DNA of 64,000 nt, taken from the NCBI GenBank assembly GCA_016714445.1, contig JADJNF010000009.1, positions 806,001 to 870,000 of the forward strand, in the 5' to 3' direction. This document shows, one piece after another, positions 17,469 to 26,565 of this stretch. Numbering within the stretch: position 1 is the stretch's first letter; every line of letters begins with the position of its first letter. The notes below the pieces were generated by a model that was not told the DNA's origin, ran no database searches, and saw nothing but the letters and a program-made list of their open reading frames with translations. Position numbers and translations under genes: made by a program. This stretch comes from Saprospiraceae bacterium. Lineage in GTDB: Bacteria > Bacteroidota > Bacteroidia > Chitinophagales > Saprospiraceae.

Positions 17469-18587
17469 ATGAAATACCTAATTTTGTTTATATCACTAAG
17501 TTTCTCATTTATTGCCAATTCACAAATAGATTGTAATAATGGAGTTCCTAATGAAAGTAACTTTTTAACTGCATCTTTTGCTCCTGGATCAACTTCAACT
17601 GTTGCACAAATACAATTTACATCTGTTCAATCACTTTCAGGTATTACTCAAGGTTTTCCAGGCATTTGGTTAAAAGTTCCTGGTGTACTACCTGCTCCAA
17701 TAATTACAAATGTTACTTCAAGTAATGGTATGCAATTATCTTCATCATATGTATTGAATGAACTAGGTGATGGATTTCATTATTATTACATAGGAAATTC
17801 CGGTTCACCCCAAAACCCTTCTGCCTTATTTCCGACAATTGGAAGTAGTGTTAACATAGCTTCAATTACATTTGATATACCTGTAACACCTACTATTGTC
17901 TTGACTGAATTAGCTCCAGTACAAGATTTGGGCTCTGAATGGTTCTATTACAGAACTGGATTTATGACATGTAATAGAAATGAAGACAATCTAATTGTTC
18001 AATCTCCTAATATTGTGCTGCCAATTCATCTATCTTCCTTCTCAGCGACAAAACATACTGAAAGATCTTCCTTACTAAACTGGACAACTTCTTCAGAAAT
18101 CAATAGCGATTTCTTCGGCATCGAAAGAAGTAAGGATGGAAACAATTGGGAAACCATAGGCAGAGTAACAGCCGCAGGAAACAGCAGCAAAAAGTTGGCT
18201 TATGAGTTTATAGATGACAACTTACCATTGATCAGGACTAAAGAGCAGGTATTCTATTACAGACTCAGAATGACTGATCTCGATGGACAGTACAAATACT
18301 CAGATGTCCGTGGTGTCAACTTCGGTAAGCTATCTACAGGAGTTGTGACCATTTATCCAAATCCTACAGTGGAGCACATCAATGTAGATCTGTCAGGTAT
18401 GGATCTTGATGCAGGCAAAGTAGATCTTTTTGTATATGACATGGCCGGAAGACAAGTGATCAAAAAGAGTATCATCGGTAACGGTATAGAATTAATAGAT
18501 GTTAGCCAACTTCCTGCCAATACTTACAATGTAGTAGTAAAACAGGGTGAGACCGCTTACCAGCAAAGAGTGATTAAGATAGATTAA
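17469..18587 (+). CDS. T9SS-sorted exported protein, possibly cohesin-like N-terminal domain
   Basis: A 372-residue protein with signal peptide (LILFISLSFSFIANSQ). Residues ~25-180 form a beta-rich domain of unknown family; its layout (ASFAPGSTSTVAQIQF, then IASITFDIPV) is reminiscent of cohesin-like folds, which would pair with the dockerin-like repeats of the preceding protein, but this is speculative. Residues ~190-280 are the FN3-like module often found before sorting domains (LSSFSATKHTERSSLLNWTT, FYYRLRMTDLDGQYKYS). The last ~75 residues, from IYPNPTVEHINVDLS, are a T9SS type A sorting domain. It ends next to a hexamer repeat and an intrinsic terminator. Confidence 0.75.
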   Translation: MKYLILFISLSFSFIANSQIDCNNGVPNESNFLTASFAPGSTSTVAQIQFTSVQSLSGITQGFPGIWLKVPGVLPAPIITNVTSSNGMQLSSSYVLNELGDGFHYYYIGNSGSPQNPSALFPTIGSSVNIASITFDIPVTPTIVLTELAPVQDLGSEWFYYRTGFMTCNRNEDNLIVQSPNIVLPIHLSSFSATKHTERSSLLNWTTSSEINSDFFGIERSKDGNNWETIGRVTAAGNSSKKLAYEFIDDNLPLIRTKEQVFYYRLRMTDLDGQYKYSDVRGVNFGKLSTGVVTIYPNPTVEHINVDLSGMDLDAGKVDLFVYDMAGRQVIKKSIIGNGIELIDVSQLPANTYNVVVKQGETAYQQRVIKID

Positions 18588-18655
18588 GGTTAAGTCTGAG
18601 ATTAAGATTAAGATTAAGATTAAGGTTAAGACTAAGGTTGAGACTGAGATTGAGA
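18588..18655 (+). repeat. Imperfect hexamer tandem repeat (GATTAA/GGTTAA/GACTGA type)
   Basis: Directly after the stop codon comes about eleven copies of a six-base unit of the form GAnTAA or GGTTAA, drifting towards GACTGA at the end. It produces a meaningless NLNLNLR-type frame on the other strand. Confidence 0.85.
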
Positions 18656-18680
18656 TAGCCTGAAATATCATAAATAAAAT

Positions 18681-18716
18681 AAAAGCCCTGGAGTTGTAAG
18701 ACCCGGGGCTTTTTTG
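18681..18716 (+). terminator. Intrinsic terminator of the exported-protein operon
   Basis: AAAAGCCCTGG (18681-18691) pairs with CCGGGGCTTTT (18703-18713), with one G-U pair, around an 11-base loop and ends in a T run. Confidence 0.88.
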
Positions 18717-18780
18717 TTTGTCCAGATTTTTGCATTTTTGTTGATAAAGTTTTAAGCTGAGAAGCTTTAAAATCTTGTGA

Positions 18781-19267
18781 GACCCTTCCCGGGTCGGAAT
18801 GTTTTCCTATTTTTTTCAAACAAAGTATGATCCTTCCAGGATCAAGCGCGATAATGTCAAAACATGACTTCAGAGAAGTCAAACTTTATTTGAAGTTGAA
18901 TGTTTTAATTTCATCCGACTCCAGCGGAGTCGCACTATACATTTCCATATCTTTCAATTGTGCTCCCTTCCCTTGTCAAAATATCATCCTTCCACGACCA
19001 ACTGTGATAGATATTAAATCAGAACTTAAGAAAAGTTAGACTTTGTTTGAAGGTATAGTTTAGTATTTCATCTGTCTCCGGCGGAGTCGTACTATACATA
19101 TCTTTCATTTGTGCGACCCTTCCCGGGTCGGAATATCATCCTATTTTTTCTTCAAATAAAGTATGATCCCTCCAGGATCAAGCGCGATAATGTCAAAACA
19201 TGACTTCAGAGAAGTCAAACTTTGTTTGAATTTGAATGTTTAATTTCATCCGACTCCAGCGGAGTCG
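18781..19267. repeat. Tandem array of short perfect palindromes in ~165-base units
   Basis: Two well-preserved units (18781-18932 and 19114-19267) and one decayed unit between them (~18960-19090). Each unit carries the same series: GACCCTTCCCGGGTC (18781-18795; 19116-19130), GATCCTTCCAGGATC (18829-18843; 19165-19179 with one change), GACTTCAGAGAAGTC (18866-18880; 19202-19216) and CGACTCCAGCGGAGTCG (18916-18932; 19251-19267). All four palindromes have 5-7 base arms around short centres. The sequence between palindromes is also conserved, so the whole unit was duplicated. No ORF is supported. The region fills 18717-19309, which otherwise has no gene. Confidence 0.85.
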
Positions 19268-19309
19268 CACTATACATTTTTTAATTAAAGTGATCTCAAC
19301 TACATCGTT

Positions 19310-20294
19310 TTAAAAATCCATGGCCTTTTCCAGCATTCTATCTGTACCATTTTGTATGTCTTCTTTGGTATTTTCTATATTTTGTCCAGGTGATACACCT
19401 AACTCTGCTGAGACGCCGTGCTTATCCAAAAAATCACTGACAGAAACCCGAATCTGCCAGCCATTGGACAATTGATATCCCAGATGGCCACCTGCTCCAC
19501 CACCGGTGATCTGACCAACCAAAGTGACATTAGGAAGTTCTTTTATCATGGCTGCAAAGTAGGTTGTAGCACTATAACAACCTCGATTGATAAGTACAGC
19601 TATAGGTATGTCAAAGTAAAAATCTGCCCTAGGATGTGCATACATCGGTATTGGTTTTACTAAATCGCTATGAGCAGGCCCTATTTTTTCGACATAAGAC
19701 CCTAGCAGTGTTTTTTGTCGAACTAAGGTACCTAATAATCCCGGCACCGGATTTGAATTTCCACCACCATTATTTCTGACATCAATGATTAGCTTTTTTA
19801 ACGCTCAATTTTTTCATAACACGTAGCACCTTTTCAAAAGCTAAAAAATCATTGAATTTAGGTAAATAGATATAACCAACATGACCATCCAACAGCGCCC
19901 AATAAAGATTACCTTCCTGGCCTAGTGAGTCTTTTACATATTTACTTTTGATAAGATTGGGATCAAAATGTATGTTGTATCCACCTTTGAAGTCAAATTG
20001 TGTTCCTACTTTTTTAGGTTTTACCAGAAGACTGTGCGCATCTTGCAGTTCTACCACAGCGGCATCCATGATAGCAAATAATTCGTCTTCGGTGGTTTGT
20101 GCATTTATTTGTGGGCTATATTTTTGATATACAGCATCCCAATCGATCTTTTTAGCATCAAAATAAATGTAGTTTCTATCTACGAAGGTCCAAAATTCAT
20201 CAAAGAGCACTTTAGGGTCGTTTGTAGTTGACTGTGCAAAAGATGGGAATGAAGATGATAGAATTAACAGGCTTATAATTATAAATGATCTCAT
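19310..20294 (-). CDS. S41-family C-terminal-processing-like peptidase, frameshifted
   Basis: Two adjacent frames make one protein of about 325 residues. The first (20294 to 19782) has a signal peptide (IIISLLILSSSFPSFAQ) and the N-terminal helical domain. The reading frame is broken in the T6 run at 19794-19799; after a one-base shift it continues as KKLIIDVRNNGGGNS, the S41 hallmark. The second frame contains the catalytic serine region INRGCYSATTYFAAMIKEL and VGQITGGGAGG. No PDZ domain is evident. The enzyme would be periplasmic or surface-attached. The break is at a homopolymer, so a sequencing indel is as likely as a real mutation. Confidence 0.8.
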
Positions 20295-20321
20295 GATGTT
20301 TTGTATTTTCTGTATTAGTAA

Positions 20322-21136
20322 TTAATAAAGGTAACTTGGGTTTACAATAAAGTCATTGGACTGCAATTGGACGGCTTTACCATTGGCATTTGCATACATC
20401 AGCTCTCCTTGATAGCTTGCTCCTATTTTAAATCTATCAGATGCATAATAGAATACACCCAACTCGATCCTGAGCCCTTTGTATCTGGAAATGCTACAAC
20501 TTTTCCACTTTTTAACATCGGAATCGTCATACCAGCTCTTGTGGGATCGAAAGTCCCTTCTTCCAAATATTTACCCGGATATGGATGACCGTAGATAGGT
20601 TGGATCAAATAAGCAAGGATAGGTGTTTCGATGGATGTCTGTGTTTCGATCGGCTCATCTTTCTGATTTGTCAAAGAATGTGTATAACTCAGTTTTGGTC
20701 CGATGGATTGGACAATGGTATAGCTGATTACATTATTGGTAAACATACTGTTATACAAAGATTTAGGGAAGTTAAGTATCGTTTTGTGATTTGTAAATCC
20801 ACCTACCCAAAATCCTTCGCCCACTTTACGCTGATAAGAGTAAGTATGAGATATTATCATAGAATTTAGGGTAAAATATGGGTCCTTTTTGTGGCCTTTG
20901 ATATAAGTAAAGTCGAACTGATTTTGACTCCAACTATTTTCTTTTCGTGTTCCGAACACCAGACCATACTTAGGTGACCAATTGGTAAATGATTTTGCAC
21001 TTAATCTTTGGTCATTTATTTTTGTTTTTGATATACCTATTCGAATACCTATTTCTTTGCCATAAGGAATAAAGACTGCGTCGTTTTGCCCAAAACTTGC
21101 TGTAAAGGGAAGCCATGCAAATAGTAAAGATGACAT
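20322..21136 (-). CDS. Outer-membrane beta-barrel-like protein, frameshifted near its end
   Basis: The open frame 21136-20423 encodes a signal peptide (LLFAWLPFTASFGQ) and a beta-rich protein. It stops after an unnatural tail, whereas a one-base shift at about 20463-20485 gives a credible continuation, RIELGVFYYASDRFKIGASY, ending at 20322 in PSYLY. The restored protein is ~270 residues with amphipathic strands typical of small outer-membrane barrels. The family is not recognised. It starts 18 bases after the end of the upstream membrane-protein gene, so the two are likely cotranscribed. Confidence 0.6.
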
Positions 21137-21154
21137 CGTTTTGGTCAGATTTTT

Positions 21155-21775
21155 CTACTTTTCGGATGCTATAAAAAATAAAAATACCACCAATGATTCC
21201 GGAACAAACCAACCATACACCCCAGGCAATAAATTATTGACAACCACAAAAGCTGTCACTGATGCGATATATCCACCTGACATATTCCCGATATGCATTT
21301 TGAGCCAGTTCTTTCTGACCTGATCAGAGTTGCTAAGATCATGTAAATTTTTAATGGCAAATATCAGTCCCACAAGACCGAAAACGCCCGCGACGATATG
21401 AAAGGATTTGGAAACTATAATCGGAACAATGACCATCAAGAAGCAAGTCACCACCATGATCATGTGAATGAGCCTATCTGAAAAGAACGAGTGGGTAGGA
21501 CTTTTGTATTGGATGGCTCTTTTGCCGATGATGATAAAATATCCACTAAATATACCAATCGAAAATAAAAATGGATTGTAATGGTCAGGCATATTTGCTG
21601 CTATCAGAGATAATAAAATAGAACTGCCAAGTGAGTAGTAAAATATCCGTCCACTGATGATATGCGGTTTGCTGCCTTTATTTGTTACGGCTGCAAAAAA
21701 GCCTGATAAAAGAGATAAGCCACCTAATGCTGCGTGCGCAATAATCAAGATTCTGAAAATTTCTGTGCTGTCCAT
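21155..21775 (-). CDS. Multi-pass membrane protein (DUF2306-like)
   Basis: A 206-residue inner-membrane protein with about six or seven hydrophobic helices (ILIIAHAALGGLSLLSGFFA; IHMIMVVTCFLMVIVPIIV; GVFGLVGLIFAI). The opening HAALGGLSLLSGFFAAV with a following KG...H.I.GR segment is like the DUF2306/heme-free four-helix membrane families; no catalytic function is known. In another frame the last residues would read SGIIGGIFIFYSIRK, which also looks like a membrane helix, so a frameshift close to the C-terminus at ~21200 is possible. The neighbouring barrel gene starts just downstream. Confidence 0.55.
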   Translation of the reverse strand: MDSTEIFRILIIAHAALGGLSLLSGFFAAVTNKGSKPHIISGRIFYYSLGSSILLSLIAANMPDHYNPFLFSIGIFSGYFIIIGKRAIQYKSPTHSFFSDRLIHMIMVVTCFLMVIVPIIVSKSFHIVAGVFGLVGLIFAIKNLHDLSNSDQVRKNWLKMHIGNMSGGYIASVTAFVVVNNLLPGVYGWFVPESLVVFLFFIASEK

Positions 21776-22025
21776 TCTAATTGTTTTTATTTAATTAAAT
21801 TTTGATGAAGCAAAGATGCAGGTCAAAATAAAAGTAAAAAAATGGAAGGGGCTTTTAGCAAATTTTTGTGGCGTATGGTAAGGTTTGCTAGTCGCCCTAA
21901 TGCTTGCATTTCACCACAAAAATATTGATAATCAGTGTTTTATAGTGGATAACAGGAAAGTTTGCAATGTGTTTTACTGGGAGATTCTATTGTAAAACAA
22001 ACATTTTTGCCTTTTCTACCATGGA

Positions 22026-22826
22026 TCAGGATACAGGTATTTTAGTGTCAATATCAGTCAGACCAATTTTTGTGTTGGTGATGTTTCCTTCTATTTCTGC
22101 AATTTTAGCAGGATTGATGATAAATGACCGATGACATCTAAAAAAAGAAGACCCGATCTGTTGCTCTATTTCACTCAAGGTATTTCTCATCATTCTTTTG
22201 ATGATTTTACCATTTTCCCGGAGAAAAAGAATGACATAATTGTCTTCTGATTTAACTAAAAAAAGATTTTCCGGCGCAATGATAATCTTTTCATTTTTTC
22301 CTGCCCCGTAGATCGTTAAATGTTGTTCTTCTTCTTTTTCAGGTTCAGAATTTTCGATGGGTATTTTGTTGCCGGAAACAAATTTTACTTCTTTATATTT
22401 TTGATAAATAAATAGCAGATACACAGAAACAGGAACCAATGAAATCAAAGAAGCTATCTTAAAAAAATATAAAAACTGTGACCAATCAAGTCGTCCCACA
22501 AACATTCCTGCCCAATAAAAATAACATCCGATTTGACAAATCAGGATGATACCAAACAAAAATAGCACTTCATCCAAGACTGACCATCGATTTAGTCGTG
22601 TATCACTGGTAATTGTATAAATAATTAAATAGGAAATCAAACCGGAAAAAAATGTAATGACACCATATCCCATCAAAATCCAAAATTTGTTTGGATGATC
22701 AAAATTTGAAGTACCAAAGGGCTGAAAAACAACCAAAATAAACACGATGGTCAGGCTAATACCAGAAATGACATTCAAAAATGAACGCAATGAAGACTTT
22801 GGAAAAGGTGTTTGACGCAAACTCAT
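22026..22826 (-). CDS. Membrane-anchored LytTR-domain transcriptional regulator
   Basis: A 266-residue protein with four N-terminal membrane helices (residues ~18-135) and a C-terminal LytTR DNA-binding domain (residues ~165-266: APENLFLVKSEDNYVILFL, FFRCHRSFIINPAKI). Such proteins sense a membrane signal and bind DNA directly, without a receiver domain. The frame ends at IPVS-TGA, just where the family normally continues as PVSR. Reading through the TGA gives SMVEKAKMFVLQ and a TAG at 21987-21989, exactly the usual end of a LytTR domain, so TGA probably stands for a mutated or misread CGA. It has its own promoter and no obvious target nearby. Confidence 0.85.
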   Translation of the reverse strand: MSLRQTPFPKSSLRSFLNVISGISLTIVFILVVFQPFGTSNFDHPNKFWILMGYGVITFFSGLISYLIIYTITSDTRLNRWSVLDEVLFLFGIILICQIGCYFYWAGMFVGRLDWSQFLYFFKIASLISLVPVSVYLLFIYQKYKEVKFVSGNKIPIENSEPEKEEEQHLTIYGAGKNEKIIIAPENLFLVKSEDNYVILFLRENGKIIKRMMRNTLSEIEQQIGSSFFRCHRSFIINPAKIAEIEGNITNTKIGLTDIDTKIPVS

Positions 22827-22843
22827 GCTTATGATTGAAGTTC

Positions 22844-22851
22844 CAAAAGTA
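22844..22851 (-). promoter_or_regulatory. -7 promoter element (TACTTTTG) for the LytTR regulator
   Basis: On the minus strand TACTTTTG matches TAnnTTTG and lies 18 bases before the start codon at 22826. Confidence 0.45.
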
Positions 22852-22925
22852 GTAAAAAGTATTGGAAGCGCAGTATGTAATGGTCAGTACAAAACTCAAC
22901 TTCCTAATTGAGTAGGCATTGAAAT

Positions 22926-23300
22926 TTACTTGACCTTTTTCTTCAGCATATATTTGACTCTAATGTCATCATCTTTCATCCGTATGTAATCCGTTTCTAT
23001 CAATTCATACCCAATCATATTGAGATAATTTAAAGCATTCATATTACTCTTAAATTCTATATAATTTCCTTTTGTATCAGCTACTCTATTGTATTTAATA
23101 TAAAGAATTTTGGATTCTTGTCCATAATCAATATCAAGAAAAACTTTTGTACTAAAAGTAACCTTGCAAATTTCCGCTTCGATATATTCTGTTTGGATGG
23201 AGTCAAGCGGAAATCCATTGATGAAATAAGAAGTAACAGACTGCCCATATGATGTAAACAAACAGCAGAATGAGAACAAAAGGGTAAAAAGTGATTTCAT
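22926..23300 (-). CDS. Small exported protein of unknown function
   Basis: A 124-residue protein with a signal peptide (LFTLLFSFCCLFTSYGQ). The mature part of ~104 residues is beta-rich with a conserved-looking MNALNYLNMIGYELIETDY stretch, a pattern seen in small Bacteroidota proteins where the signature is 'ALN.LN..GYE'. No domain recognised. It is transcribed alone from its own promoter motif. Confidence 0.7.
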   Translation of the reverse strand: MKSLFTLLFSFCCLFTSYGQSVTSYFINGFPLDSIQTEYIEAEICKVTFSTKVFLDIDYGQESKILYIKYNRVADTKGNYIEFKSNMNALNYLNMIGYELIETDYIRMKDDDIRVKYMLKKKVK

Positions 23301-23333
23301 ACAAATTTATTTTTATACAATTTATTAATGTTT

Positions 23334-23341
23334 CAAAGGTA
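23334..23341 (-). promoter_or_regulatory. -7 promoter element (TACCTTTG) for the small exported protein
   Basis: TACCTTTG on the minus strand matches the consensus exactly, 34 bases before the start at 23300. Confidence 0.5.
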
Positions 23342-23568
23342 ATGGATAAATGTTTGACCAAAAGTTATCACAGCGTTAAATCAAATGTAAGAAAATGGTA
23401 AATATAATTTTGTTAAGTTATTTGCTGTAAAATTCTACCCAACTTCTGAGTTCATATATTTTCGAGAATAATTGTACCGCTTCAAGGCCATTTACTATAT
23501 TAAGGTATTTGGACTATATTTTTAATTTACAATAAAAAATTATCATCTTTGCAATTCAAATTAGACAT

Positions 23569-24988
23569 ATGGTAAGTATCCGCAAACTCTCAATGAAGTC
23601 GATTGGACCCTTTGAAAATGAAGACTTTGTGTTTCAAAAAAGTAAAGATGGTACAGACATAAATATCATAGTTGGCCCAAATGGAACTGGTAAAACGACA
23701 ATATTACATGCTCTAGCCGCTGCGTTTGATTATTTTGAGCCAAACCATGCCGAACATTTTTCTAACAATATTCATAAAAGGTTTTTAAAGCAAAATGGAA
23801 AGTTCAGTTTAGATGATAAAGAATTGCCAAAATCCTATTGCCACACTATACTTTTTGATAATAAAGAAAAAGTGATCGATAAAATAATTAATTATGGATG
23901 TGCCAACTGTGGAAATATTGATCAAAGATTTGAAAAAACACTTTCCCACAACTTAAGTAAAAGCAAAAATGGGAATAATTATCATTCTCAAGCGCAAAGT
24001 AAAGATTTGACCTTTTACAAAAATGCTATCAAGTCTAAAGATTTAATTGGCAAAAATTTAAATTTGCAGCATTTGGTTATTCAGGATATAGGTTCATAGA
24101 ATCAGAGGAAATAGAAATTAAAGATAAAGAAAATTTTAATCCACTTCATTTAGCACTTGAATTTGAAAAAAAGAAAGATGGTTCAGAAAAGAATTTAACC
24201 TCTCAAATTGGGTAGTTTCAACATACTCTAAAGCAGCTATACAAGAAATTAACAATAATAAAGAAATAGCTTCAAAATTGAGACATGGAATTGATAAATT
24301 AGTTGAATGTATAAATGATTTAACTGACAATGAATTTGCTATTAAAATTGAAACAAACCCGTGGTTTTTAAAAATTTCATATTGTGGAAACGTATTAGAG
24401 TTTGATGTATTACCTGATGGACTTCGGTCTATTTTGAGTTGGTTAGGTGACTTATTAATGCGTTTAGATTCCATTCCTTGGGAAGATGAAACTTTACTTA
24501 CCACAGAACAAAACATTATACTTTTCCTTGATGAGATAGAAGTACATTTACACCCAACTTGGCAATATAAAATTTTAAACATGCTTAAAAAATTATTACC
24601 CAATGCTCAAATTTTTATCACCACTCATTCTCCATTTATAATCAATTCCATTGATAACGCAAATATTTATGTTCTTGAATTAGATAATTGCAAATCTAAA
24701 TTGAAAGAAGTCCTAAATTCTGAAACTGGCTGGTCAATAGAATATGTTTTGGAGCAAATTTTAAATACAAAAAATCGATTTGGATATGAGACAACAATTG
24801 ATTTGAAAAGATTTAATGAAATAGCCCATGAAATTTCAAACAAAAATTTTAATCAGGAAGTAGAATTTCAGCATTTAATAAAGAAGTTAGCAATTGATGG
24901 TGAAGAAGTGGCTTCAATTATTGCTCCAAAGTTGTTTAGACTAGAGAAACTAACAGGAAAAAATATCTTGAATGGAAAGAATAGTTAG
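23569..24988 (+). CDS. Septu-like AAA/ABC ATPase (PtuA type), two frameshifts
   Basis: Joined across two one-base shifts (~24050-24063 and ~24187-24205) this is one protein of about 470 residues. The opening IRKLSMKSIGPFENEDFVF and Walker A IIVGPNGTGKTTILHAL mark a RecF/SMC-like ATPase; the middle frame has FAAFGYSGYRF, and the third has LSNWVVSTYSK, the signature-like LPDGLRSILSWLGDLL, Walker B IILFLDEIEVHLHP and the switch His in IFITTHSPFIINS. An HNH nuclease gene overlaps its end, the arrangement of PtuA-PtuB in Septu anti-phage systems. The locus is very AT-rich, consistent with horizontal transfer. The shifts may be sequencing errors or decay. Confidence 0.78.
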
Positions 24989-25617
24989 ACCAAAACTTGA
25001 AGATATTCCTAATCTATCATCTTATAAAGAAACTTTCGATGATTACAATGTTGAATGTGATGCTGGTTCACGAGAATGGCAGTCATCAGGAACAATTTAT
25101 AATTTATTAAAAAGCGAAGTAAAGAAAATAGTGAAAGCCATTGTTCTTTTTGTGATGGATATCCACTAAATGATACTTCGAAAGAGACAATTGAACATTA
25201 TTACCCAAAAGCAGAGTATAAACATAAAACGTACGAGTGGGATAATCTCTACTTTTGTTGTGATAAGTGTCAATCGTTTTCAAATTCACACAAACCATTT
25301 CAAGTTACTTTGAAACCTGACGATGAACATTATCATTTTGAAAATCACTTTTGGTTTGATGCAGAAGATGGATTTGTTAAGTTATTGGATGAAACCGATC
25401 AAAATGCAAGAATATTTTTGGAAAGATATGGTATTAATAAAAGACCAGAAAAAATTATTGCGCGTCGAAAAGGTATAATGAATTATTAAAATTGCATATT
25501 GGGAAAAGCAATGAACAAATCGTGGAAGATAGACTTTTTGAAGCACAAAGGTATATTTATGATATTGCAATGAAGGTTTTGGGTTTACAAGTAAAGCTTA
25601 ATTTATATATAGATAAC
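24972..25617 (+). CDS. Septu-like HNH endonuclease (PtuB type), two frameshifts
   Basis: Begins 17 bases inside the ATPase gene. Shifts at ~25119-25130 and ~25470-25490 separate three frames that together give ~210 residues, typical of PtuB/TIGR02646-like proteins. The core in the second frame is SHCSFCDG, TIEHYYPK (the first catalytic His), WDNLYFCCDKCQ and SNSHK, i.e. an HNH fold with paired CxxC zinc knuckles. The third frame continues as KSNEQIVEDRLFEAQRYI. The nuclease would cut DNA when released or triggered by the ATPase on phage infection. The 3' end cannot be fixed because its frame runs into the next gene. Confidence 0.75.
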
Positions 25618-26395
25618 ATGACAGGTAAAAAGTTTTTTTTAGAGATTATAGTGTTTGGATTTTATCCATGGTTTTCGGGGTAGTTGGTTTTGCTATAGGA
25701 TATTGGGCGAATTTTGAAAAGGGGCTTATATTCACAACTATTCTAGGTATTGTTTTGGAATTTGCATTGATGACTTCAAAGAAACTAAATTTTTCACATT
25801 ATTAATTTTATGCGTATTTGGATATATAATAAATGTAAAAATCACAAACATTAATAATGAAACTGAGTTTTATGAAAAAAAAGGGGCTAAAGAAAAATAC
25901 TTATCAGGGTGGAATAAGGAAATCGATAATGTCTTACTTGATTATTTAAATGGGAACCTTTCTATCAATTTAAAGAAATCGAATATAAAGATCAGTTCCA
26001 ATGATAAAATTTTGTATCTAAGAAATGATGGAACTTCAAAGACAAATAACCCTAAAGATAAGTTTACAATTTCTGATTGTATTTTAGAAACGTTGAAATC
26101 AAATAATTTCAATTTAAGCATTAATTCTAATTTTTTGGATTACATTATTCTTGAAAATATAGATTTAATAAAGGAAGGAAACTATGATAATGGAAACATG
26201 GCTTACAGCTATTTATATCGGATTGATATAATTGACTTTAAAAATAGAATTATTATTGTTCAAGAATCTTTTGCTGGGGGGAAACCTCCGCATTTGAAAT
26301 CTGAAAGTGAATCTGGGTATGGTGATAAGCCAACATACGATTATCAACGATTTATTAGTTCTAAATTTGCATTTTCAAATTTTAAATGTGATTAA
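25618..26395 (+). CDS. Membrane-anchored protein following the Septu pair, frameshifted
   Basis: Reconstructed from ATG 25618 through a shift in the T8 run at 25633-25640 and another at ~25790-25805, giving ~258 residues. Three hydrophobic helices (VWILSMVFGVVGFAIGYW; IFTTILGIVLEFALMT; FFTLLILCVFGYIIN) are followed by a soluble C-terminal domain of ~180 residues with no recognised family. It is AT-rich like the two preceding genes and appears to be in the same transcript. It may be a third, membrane-located component of the defence locus or an unrelated cargo gene. Function is unknown. Confidence 0.55.
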
Positions 26396-26511
26396 ATTCA
26401 TCTTCAATTTAAATGATATCCTGAATTCAAGCGGCAAATGGATTTTTATCTAATAGTTTATAAATAAATATGATTTTGTAAAATATAAAAATATTAATCT
26501 CGACATAAAAC

Positions 26512-26555
26512 AAAAAAAAGCCCAAAACCACTAATAAACAGCAATTCGGGCTTTT
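26512..26555 (-). terminator. Intrinsic terminator of the sdh operon
   Basis: AAAAGCCC (26516-26523) and GGGCTTTT (26548-26555) form the stem; on the minus strand the stem is followed by eight U residues, ten bases after the sdhB stop. It may also stop transcription from the plus-strand locus. Confidence 0.8.
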
Positions 26556-26565
26556 CAATATTACT

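Noticed and set aside
18588..18655. Possible CRISPR-like array
   Set aside because: The unit is six bases long with no spacers; it is a simple microsatellite.
21012..21212. 66-codon minus-strand frame
   Set aside because: It overlaps two better-supported genes; only its first part could be the shifted end of the membrane protein.
24136..24603. 155-codon minus-strand frame
   Set aside because: Antisense to the PtuA-like ATPase, which has all expected motifs on the plus strand.
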